DNA of 9,513 bases from Betaproteobacteria bacterium (GTDB lineage: Bacteria > Pseudomonadota > Gammaproteobacteria > Burkholderiales > SG8-39), in assembly GCA_011391295.1 (NCBI GenBank), contig JAABQT010000047.1, positions 1 to 9,513 on the forward strand, written 5' to 3'. Under the pieces are notes generated by a model. It was not told where the DNA came from and ran no database searches. It was given only the letters and a program-made list of their open reading frames with translations. Positions 1 through 5,149 of this stretch are shown here, piece after piece (positions within the stretch are counted from its first letter, which is position 1; every line of letters begins with the position of its first letter). Position numbers and translations under genes: made by a program.

Positions 1-1
1 G

Positions 2-994
2 CTTAGCCAGTCGCTCGCCATGCTGGCGCTGGTCGCTTCCGGCCAGATCCAGCCCTGGCACCTGATCGCCGGCAACCTGGTGCTCGGCATCGTCAACGCC
101 TTCGACAGCCCGGCGCGTCAATCCTTCCTGATCGAGCTGGTAGACGGCCGGTCCGACCTGCCGAACGCCATCGCGTTCCAGTCCATGCTGATGAACGGCG
201 CGCGCTTCATCGGGCCGATGGTGGGCGGCGCGGTCATCGCGCTCGCCGGCGAGGTCTGGAGCTTCGCGCTGAACAGCGCGTCCTACGTGGCAATCCTGGG
301 GGCACTCGCTGTGGTGCGGGTGCGTGCACGCGTTCCCGAGAGAACGAGCGAGGGATGGCTGGCGCAGCTTGCCGCGGGTTTTCGCTGGGCCTACGGCTTT
401 TTGCCCTCGCGCAGCGCCTTGCTGCTGCTCGCGGCCGTCAGCATCGGGGTGCAGCCCATGCAGGCGCTGGCGCCCTTTTTCGCGCGCGACGTGTTCGGCG
501 GGGATTCGCAGACCCTCGGCTGGCTGATCGGTGCCGGCGGATTGGGTGCCGTGTCGGGCATGCTTTACCTCGCGCTGCGCCCGACGGTGCGCGGGCTGCT
601 CACGGTGATCGGCTGGGCCGGCGCGGCGGCCGGCGCCGCGGTGATCGCGTACACCAGGTGCACGCAACTGTGGGCCGCGCTGCCGCTGGTCTATATATCC
701 GGCATGGGCATGATGCTGACCGCAGGGTCGATCAACACCATTCTGCAGACGATCGTCGAGGACCGTCTGCGCGCGCGCGTTGCCGCCCTCTACATCATGT
801 CGTTCCTCGGCATGAGTCCGATCGGAGCGCTCGCCGCCGGCTGGGCGGCACTGTACATCGGCCCGCCTGCGGCCCTGGCCGCTGGCGGCGCGTTCGCGCT
901 GTGCGCCTCGCTCGCCTACCTGGCGCGCCTGCCCGCGATCCGGCGCGAGATCCGCCCGGTGTACGAGCGGCTCGGCATCGGGCCGCGCGCCTGA
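2..994 (+). CDS. MFS exporter, EntS-like, 5' truncated by window edge
   Basis: This is an inner-membrane secondary transporter of the major facilitator superfamily, in the EntS-like (MFS_3) group of exporters that use the proton gradient. The frame is open from base 2, before the first ATG at base 20, so the true start lies upstream and 330 residues of the C-terminal part are visible. The stretch reading NAFDSPARQSFLIELV, followed by DLPNAIAFQSML and NGARFIGPMVGG, is the typical EntS-family block around transmembrane helices 4-5. At least seven further hydrophobic segments follow, separated by a basic central loop (RVRARVPERTSEGW). The protein ends in a short basic tail. The substrate cannot be read from sequence; EntS itself exports enterobactin, but no siderophore gene is in view. 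The gene converges on the FecR-domain gene with a single base between the two stop codons. Confidence 0.9.
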   Translation, partial: LSQSLAMLALVASGQIQPWHLIAGNLVLGIVNAFDSPARQSFLIELVDGRSDLPNAIAFQSMLMNGARFIGPMVGGAVIALAGEVWSFALNSASYVAILGALAVVRVRARVPERTSEGWLAQLAAGFRWAYGFLPSRSALLLLAAVSIGVQPMQALAPFFARDVFGGDSQTLGWLIGAGGLGAVSGMLYLALRPTVRGLLTVIGWAGAAAGAAVIAYTRCTQLWAALPLVYISGMGMMLTAGSINTILQTIVEDRLRARVAALYIMSFLGMSPIGALAAGWAALYIGPPAALAAGGAFALCASLAYLARLPAIRREIRPVYERLGIGPRA

Positions 995-995
995 A

Positions 996-1628
996 CTAGT
1001 ACCTGCCGTAGTCCGCCGGATCGAAGGGCGGGCTGCGCCCGACGAGCGATTCGAGCAGCGTCAGCTCCGCATCGCTGTGGTTGATCACCGGCGCCTTCAT
1101 GAGCATCTGTGGCGCGCCCTTGGACATGATGTAGCGCGGCTGGTCATGACGCCTGGCTCGCACCGTCTCACCCGCCGCGGGATCGTGCTCCGGGACCAGC
1201 TCGGCTTCACCGTAGCAGGTACAGACGTAGGTCTTGTCCACCCCGCTCTCGACGTAGATCCCGGTGCCGCGGATGCCGATGGTCGCGTTCTGAACGCGCA
1301 GCGTCTTGCGCTCGCCAGGCTGGAATACCGACAGCAGCGCCCCGGTGGCGACGCGGAACAGGTCTGCGGCGGCGCTGCCGACTTCGAAGCGCGAGTTCGC
1401 CCGCAGCAGGAAAGCGTCACGGTTGACCACGAACACGATCTCGCTGCCTGCATGGGTGGTCACCGCGTCGCCAGGCTTGACCTGCACGCCTCGATGCGCC
1501 GGCAAGCCGTTGACGCGCGCATCGCCCCGCACGCGATACACGCCCTTTTCCACACTGCCTGCGCCAAGCGCGTCGCGCACCAGAAGCAGCGCCGTGGCGC
1601 CCTGCAGCCAACCGCGCCTGCTTACCAC
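996..1628 (-). CDS. Exported FecR-domain protein with Tat-like signal
   Basis: This is a 210-residue FecR-domain protein (PF04773 type) expected in the periplasm or on the envelope. The start is GTG at 1628, chosen because a perfect AGGAGG lies 7 bases upstream; a longer open frame runs to 1973 but its extra part is shadow sequence. The N-terminus has a twin-arginine-like signal (SRRGWLQ, then a short hydrophobic run) with possible cleavage after LGA near residue 23. The FecR core covers about residues 45-160 and includes VKPGD, the ATIGIRGTGIYVE segment and a YVCTCYGE segment with a CxC pair. The C-terminus (DPADYGRY) is acidic/aromatic. Classical FecR proteins are transmembrane anti-sigma regulators paired with FecI and FecA. 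This one has no cytoplasmic anti-sigma domain and no such neighbours, so a structural or envelope role is likelier. It overlaps the upstream gene by 7 bases, implying translational coupling. Confidence 0.85.
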   Translation of the reverse strand: MVSRRGWLQGATALLLVRDALGAGSVEKGVYRVRGDARVNGLPAHRGVQVKPGDAVTTHAGSEIVFVVNRDAFLLRANSRFEVGSAAADLFRVATGALLSVFQPGERKTLRVQNATIGIRGTGIYVESGVDKTYVCTCYGEAELVPEHDPAAGETVRARRHDQPRYIMSKGAPQMLMKAPVINHSDAELTLLESLVGRSPPFDPADYGRY

Positions 1629-2086
1629 GGCCGTTCCTCCTCGCCCACCGGCCACGCGGTATAGAACTGCCACCCGTGCTGCGCCTCGACGCGCGCCCTG
1701 AACGCCGCCTCCAAGCCCGGCGCGGCCGCGAGATGCTCCGGGAAACTCGCCTCGATGACCGCGCACGCCCCCACCTGCTGTGCGCTGACGCAGGCGACTT
1801 CCCTGCCGTGCAGCCAGATCGCCGCGTCCTGCAGGTAGGCCGGCAGTCCGTATTGGCGGCACGTCGCGACCGCCGGCATCGCCCCCCATGCCGCCCATCG
1901 CCACGCGCGCCCTGGCGCCAGACGCTGCGGGGCGATCAATGCAAAAGCACTTTCGCCCCCGCCATGCATCCACAGCAGAATCGGATCAGCCGCCGCGCAC
2001 TGCGCCGCCGCCAGTCCCGCGCTCGTCGAGGGCCGCCGTGGCTCCCCGGCAGTGCACACACGAATCCAACGCGCCGCTTGCGCCAT
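1622..2086 (-). CDS. Unrecognised Trp/Cys-rich small protein
   Basis: This is a 154-residue protein that I do not recognise. ATG at 2086 is preferred over the TTG two codons upstream because a promoter-like element ends only 8 bases before it. It has nine tryptophans and five cysteines (residues 11, 30, 76, 99, 108), no signal peptide and no membrane helix. Visible segments include ILLWMHGGGESAF (about residues 36-48), ATCRQYGLPAYLQD (74-87), WLHGREVACVSAQQVGA (91-107) and a tail of EAQHGWQFYTAWPVGEEERPW type. The alternation of strand-like and helix-like segments, with a hydrophobic strand ending in HGGG, faintly recalls DsrE/TusD-like alpha/beta proteins, but this is only an impression. It overlaps the FecR-domain gene, whose ribosome binding site lies inside this gene's last codons, so the two probably act together. 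The competing plus-strand frame here is arginine-rich shadow sequence. Confidence 0.6.
   Translation of the reverse strand: MAQAARWIRVCTAGEPRRPSTSAGLAAAQCAAADPILLWMHGGGESAFALIAPQRLAPGRAWRWAAWGAMPAVATCRQYGLPAYLQDAAIWLHGREVACVSAQQVGACAVIEASFPEHLAAAPGLEAAFRARVEAQHGWQFYTAWPVGEEERPW
1636..1641 (-). promoter_or_regulatory. Shine-Dalgarno of the FecR-domain gene
   Basis: The minus strand reads AGGAGG followed by a 7-base spacer and then GTG at 1628. This perfect site decides the FecR-domain start and sits inside the 3' end of the upstream gene, where it encodes part of its Glu-rich tail. No other gene in the window has a comparably strong site. Confidence 0.8.
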
Positions 2087-2139
2087 GACCAACAGTTATA
2101 TATCAGGCCCGACGCGCTGTGCAATAATCGCCGCGCGCC
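2087..2139. promoter_or_regulatory. Divergent promoter region between 154-aa gene and chrB
   Basis: This 53-base gap contains one of the few AT-rich patches in the window. On the minus strand, TTGCAC (2119-2124) and TATAAC (2095-2100) are spaced by 18 bases and would place the transcript start at or within a few bases of the ATG at 2086. On the plus strand, TGCAATAAT (2120-2128) resembles an extended -10 element and would start transcription about 5 bases before the chrB ATG. The two elements overlap, so a bound regulator would affect both genes. ChrB is itself a proposed regulator, so autoregulation here is possible but unproven. Promoters are inferred from consensus matching only. Confidence 0.45.
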
Positions 2140-3129
2140 ATGGAATCGGAACGCCACGCGACCGCGCACGACGCTCCGGCCGCGGACAGCCGCTGGCTGG
2201 TGACCGTCACGCAGCTGCCGACGGAAGACCCGGCAGGCCGCATGCGCATGCTGCGAACGCTCGAATCGCTGGGCGCCGCCGTGATGCGCGAAGGCGTGTA
2301 CCTGCTGCCCGACTCGGCGGCCAACCGCCATGCCCTCGAGCGTCTCGCCCAGTATGTGTCCCAGAATGCGGGCATCGCCAGCGTGTTGCGCGTAGAGGCC
2401 GCGAACGCCCTCCAGCAGGCGCAATTGCGCCGCTTTTTCGACCGCTCGGCGCGCTACGACGAGTTGACCAAGATCATCCGCAGTCTGCGCGTGGGCTACG
2501 GCGTTTCCGATGCTTCTGCGATCTCGCGCGTGCTGCACAAGCAGCGGCGCGACTTCGAGGCGATTGCAGCACTCGATTTCTTCCCGACCGAGGCGCGCGG
2601 GCGCACCGAACACGCGCTCGCCGAAGCGGAAGCGGCAGTCAGACAACTGCTGTTTCCGACGCAGGCCGGCACGACCGTCAAGGCCGACGAGCCGATGCTG
2701 GGCCGCACCTGGGCCACGCGCCGGCCCTTATGGGCAGACCGGCTCGCCTGTGCCTGGCTGATCAGGCGCTTCATCGATGCGGAGGCGAAGCTGCAGTGGC
2801 TGGACAAAGGCGCCGCGTGCCCGCCGCAAGCGATCGGTTTCGCTTTCGAGGGCGCACGCTTCGGCAACAGCGACGCACGCATCACTTTCGAGCAGATGCT
2901 GCCGCAGTTCGGCCTCGGCGCCCATGCCGCGCTTTTGCGCATCGGCGCCATCGTGCATTTTCTCGAGGTACGCGGTACACCGGTGCCCGAGGCCGCCGGG
3001 GTGCAGACGCTGCTGCAGGGCGCGGTGCGGCGCGCGTCCAGCGACAACGAGCTGTTGCGCGAAGCCGAAAAAACCTTTGACCTGCTCTACGAGGCGTACT
3101 CCGACGCGCGCGAGGTCACCCGCGCCTGA
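2140..3129 (+). CDS. chrB: ChrB-like chromate resistance/regulatory protein
   Basis: This 329-residue protein has the ChrB two-part layout. The N-terminal ChrB_N region runs from about residue 18 (RWLVTVTQLPTEDPAGRMRMLRTLESLGA, then VYLLPD). It is followed by a helical linker, then the chromate-resistance exported-protein-type C-terminal domain from about residue 189 (TWATRRPLWADRLACAWLIRRFIDAEA, then ITFEQML and AIVHFLEVRG). The length fits the family. ChrB proteins are linked to chromate sensing and chrA induction. No chrA transporter is in view, so this copy is an orphan within the window. ATG at 2140 is the only good start ahead of the first conserved residues, and no Shine-Dalgarno precedes it. 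It is soluble, with no signal peptide. Some positions that I recall as conserved His/Cys in the C-terminal domain are different here (FGNSDARITFE), so metal or chromate chemistry may differ. Confidence 0.85.
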   Translation: MESERHATAHDAPAADSRWLVTVTQLPTEDPAGRMRMLRTLESLGAAVMREGVYLLPDSAANRHALERLAQYVSQNAGIASVLRVEAANALQQAQLRRFFDRSARYDELTKIIRSLRVGYGVSDASAISRVLHKQRRDFEAIAALDFFPTEARGRTEHALAEAEAAVRQLLFPTQAGTTVKADEPMLGRTWATRRPLWADRLACAWLIRRFIDAEAKLQWLDKGAACPPQAIGFAFEGARFGNSDARITFEQMLPQFGLGAHAALLRIGAIVHFLEVRGTPVPEAAGVQTLLQGAVRRASSDNELLREAEKTFDLLYEAYSDAREVTRA

Positions 3130-4581
3130 TCAGCGCTTTGCGTCGCGCTGCTCCTGCGCGTGCCGCGCGCGCAGTTCCTTGAGCCGGGCCTCGACCGCCG
3201 ACAATTCATAGAAGTTACCGTCCCCGGCGGCCTGGGCGAGCCGCAATTGCTCGATCGCGGCCGGCATGCTGCCCCGCAGCACGTAAAGCTCCGCCTGCGC
3301 CTGGTGTTGCAGCAGCCGCTTGCCGAGCGCTGCATAGGTTCTGGCCTGCAGGGCGCGCAGGCGCACGTCGTCCGGGTGCTGCCGCAGCGGCTGCTCGAGC
3401 GCTGCGAGGGCGTCCTGCCCGCCTCCGACCTGCAGCAGCCCCTCGGCGTACGCGTACACCAGTGGCAGGCGGCCCGGGAAGCGCTGCAGGGCCTGCTGCA
3501 GGATTGCAGATGCACCGACCCCGTCCCCGGCCGCCAGCTGCACCCGCGCAGCCAGGGTTTCGATCATCGGGCTGGCTGCACCGGTCGCGCGCAGGGCGGC
3601 AAGATCAGCTTGCGCTTCCCGCACCTGCTGCGCCCTCAGCCTGGCCACCACCAGGCCGTAACGGGCGGCGGCCTCATTGGCATATCGTCGCTCACGGACC
3701 GCAGCTGATAACGCCGCTACCGCGTCGCGGGCCTCGCCGCTCTCGGCACGCAGCTTGGCGCGCACGAGTTGAAAGTCAAGACTGTCCAGGTGCTGGCGGT
3801 ACGGTGCGTCGGCCGCCCGGTTCTGCGCGTCGGCGATGCGCTCGGCGGTCATCGGATGGCTGCGCAGGTAACTGGGCACCGCGCCGTCGTCGCTGAGGCG
3901 CGTGGTGCGCTGCATCTTCTCGAAGAACGCCGGCATGGCGCGCACGTCAAAGCGGGCGGCAGCGAGCGTCTGGAAGCCGACGCGGTCGGCCTCGCGCTCG
4001 AAATCGCGCGTGTAGCTCAGTTGCGCCTGCACCGCGCCGCCCTGCACCGCCGCCGCGGCACCGGCGGCAAGATCCGGCCGCGAGCCGCCCAGCAGGATCG
4101 CTGCGGCCAGCGCGACCATGCTCGGCAGTTGCATCTGCTGCTGCGCCCCGATCAGGCGCGCGATGTGGCGCTGCGTTACGTGCGCGATTTCGTGCGCCAG
4201 CACCGACGCCACCTCGGACTCGCTTTCGGCAGCCACCAGCAGGCCGGTATGCACGCCGACGAATCCGCCGGGCAGCGCAAAAGCGTTGATACTGGAATTG
4301 CGCACCGCGAAGAACTCGAAATCTTGGCGCGCCCCCGGCACCGCGGCCAGCAGGCGCCGGCCGAGGTTGTCGAGGTAGTCGGTAATCTCGGCATCGTCCA
4401 CGTAGGCGGGGTCGCGGTAGCGGATCTCGCGCGCGATGCTCTCGCCGATACGCCTTTCCACCTGCGGCGCGATGGCAACGCCGGCGGCGTCGCCGAGTTC
4501 GGGCAGCGGCTGCGCCGGCGCGTGGCTGGAGGGCAACGCACCGGCGGCCAGAGCGACGAACAGGAAAGGCATTGAGCGCAT
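3130..4581 (-). CDS. bepA: BepA-like periplasmic M48 metalloprotease with TPR repeats
   Basis: This 483-residue protein matches E. coli BepA (YfgC) in layout and nearly in length. BepA is a periplasmic zinc protease/chaperone that monitors outer-membrane protein and LptD assembly. The signal peptide is residues 1 to about 24 (ending SSHAPAQ). The zinc site is HEIAH (His130, Glu131, His134), with the third ligand in EREAD (Glu195) and the conserved SHPMTAERI (His242). A Gly/Ala-rich segment at 155-185 corresponds to the membrane-facing region seen in the family. From about residue 255 to the end, Ala/Leu/Arg-rich helical pairs form TPR repeats (for example [23 protein letters not shown]). ATG at 4581 is used; a second ATG at 4572 would also leave a good signal peptide. 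All catalytic residues are present. It is divergent from moaC by 42 bases and convergent with chrB with no intervening base. Confidence 0.92.
   Translation of the reverse strand: MRSMPFLFVALAAGALPSSHAPAQPLPELGDAAGVAIAPQVERRIGESIAREIRYRDPAYVDDAEITDYLDNLGRRLLAAVPGARQDFEFFAVRNSSINAFALPGGFVGVHTGLLVAAESESEVASVLAHEIAHVTQRHIARLIGAQQQMQLPSMVALAAAILLGGSRPDLAAGAAAAVQGGAVQAQLSYTRDFEREADRVGFQTLAAARFDVRAMPAFFEKMQRTTRLSDDGAVPSYLRSHPMTAERIADAQNRAADAPYRQHLDSLDFQLVRAKLRAESGEARDAVAALSAAVRERRYANEAAARYGLVVARLRAQQVREAQADLAALRATGAASPMIETLAARVQLAAGDGVGASAILQQALQRFPGRLPLVYAYAEGLLQVGGGQDALAALEQPLRQHPDDVRLRALQARTYAALGKRLLQHQAQAELYVLRGSMPAAIEQLRLAQAAGDGNFYELSAVEARLKELRARHAQEQRDAKR
3131..3150. other. Short inverted repeat at the chrB/bepA stop-codon junction
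   Basis: CAGCGC (3131-3136) and GCGCTG (3145-3150) form a perfect 6-base stem with an 8-base loop immediately after the chrB stop codon. No T-run follows on either strand, so it is not a standard intrinsic terminator. It could slow polymerase or protect the chrB 3' end. It also codes for the last residues of the BepA-like protein, so chance is possible in GC-rich DNA. Confidence 0.25.
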
Positions 4582-4623
4582 GGGGATATGATACCGTCGC
4601 CCCCTTCAAATTCGGGCGCCGCC
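4582..4623. promoter_or_regulatory. Divergent promoter region between bepA and moaC
   Basis: The 42-base gap holds overlapping -10-like elements on both strands: TATGAT (4587-4592) on plus and TATCAT (complement of 4588-4593) on minus, each matching the consensus at five of six positions. The plus element would give moaC a leader of about 25 bases. The minus element would start the bepA transcript at or next to its ATG. No convincing -35 element is seen on either strand. The gap is too short for a molybdenum-cofactor riboswitch. Confidence 0.35.
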
Positions 4624-5127
4624 ATGGCTCGCAAACCCAGACCGGAACACCGCCTGACCCATTTCGACCATCGCGGGAGCGCGCACATGGTGGACGTCGG
4701 CGCTAAGGCGCGTACGCACCGCGTCGCCGTCGCCTCGGGCCGCATCGACATGTCGGCGCCCACGCTGCGGCTGCTGGCCGCCGGCCAGGCCGCCAAGGGC
4801 GACGTGCTGGGCGTGGCGCGCGTCGCTGCCATCCAGGCGGCGAAGCGCGCCGCGGAACTGATCCCCCTCGCCCATCCGATCGCCATCACGCGCACCGCCG
4901 TCGAATTCATCGTCGACCAACGCCGCAACCGCGTCTCGATCCTCGCCACGGTCGAATGCCGCGGGCCCACCGGGGTGGAAATGGAGGCGCTCGCCGCCGC
5001 CGCGGTCGGCCTGCTTACCATTTACGACATGCTCAAGGCGGTGGACCGCAGCATGGTGATGGGCGAGCTGCGGCTCGAGGAAAAGCGCGGCGGGCGCTCG
5101 GGCGCCTGGCGGCGGCGCGGCGCTTGA
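4624..5127 (+). CDS. moaC: Cyclic pyranopterin monophosphate synthase MoaC
   Basis: MoaC converts 3',8-cyclo-7,8-dihydro-GTP, made by MoaA, to cyclic pyranopterin monophosphate in the cytoplasm, an early step of molybdenum cofactor synthesis. The 167-residue protein aligns along its whole length with E. coli MoaC. Family blocks are MVDVGAK (22-28), KGDVLGVAR (58-66), IQAAKR (70-75), LIPLAHP (79-85), GVEMEAL (117-123) and [10 protein letters not shown] (131-140). The catalytic residues of E. coli MoaC (Lys51, His77, Glu112, Asp128, Lys131) map to Lys58, His84, Glu119, Asp135 and Lys138. ATG at 4624 is chosen because it gives a normal N-terminus; an in-frame ATG at 4588 would add 12 unusual residues and run into the promoter. 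The Cys before the conserved His-Pro in E. coli is Ala here. No other moa gene is near. The next gene starts 22 bases downstream. Confidence 0.95.
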   Translation: MARKPRPEHRLTHFDHRGSAHMVDVGAKARTHRVAVASGRIDMSAPTLRLLAAGQAAKGDVLGVARVAAIQAAKRAAELIPLAHPIAITRTAVEFIVDQRRNRVSILATVECRGPTGVEMEALAAAAVGLLTIYDMLKAVDRSMVMGELRLEEKRGGRSGAWRRRGA

Positions 5128-5149
5128 ACTTGCGCACCCGCGCCATCCC

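Noticed and set aside
693..702. TATATAT patch inside the MFS gene resembling a promoter
   Set aside because: It codes for Val-Tyr-Ile-Ser in an intact frame, with no -35 element and no gene start nearby.
1026..1040. GGGCG-N5-CGCCC inverted repeat as a terminator for the MFS gene
   Set aside because: Only five base pairs, no T-run on either strand, and inside the FecR coding region; such repeats are frequent by chance at this GC content.
1629..1973. N-terminal extension of the FecR-domain frame to a start at 1973
   Set aside because: The extra 115 residues are Gly/Arg-rich shadow of the overlapping 154-residue gene, and a perfect Shine-Dalgarno marks GTG 1628 as the start.
2052..3080. 342-codon plus frame overlapping chrB
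   Set aside because: Arg/Ala-rich shadow in another frame; the ChrB frame has both family domains in order.
3769..4575. 268-codon open frame on plus, antisense to bepA
   Set aside because: Its product is His/Arg-rich with no domain logic, while the minus strand encodes a complete protease with all zinc ligands.
4588..4623. Upstream in-frame ATG for moaC
   Set aside because: It adds 12 residues (Pro/Ser-rich) not seen in MoaC and would place the start inside the -10-like element.
4176..5021. 281-codon open frame on minus spanning bepA and moaC
   Set aside because: It is Arg/Ser/Thr-rich and overlaps two well-supported genes; long shadow frames are expected in GC-rich DNA.
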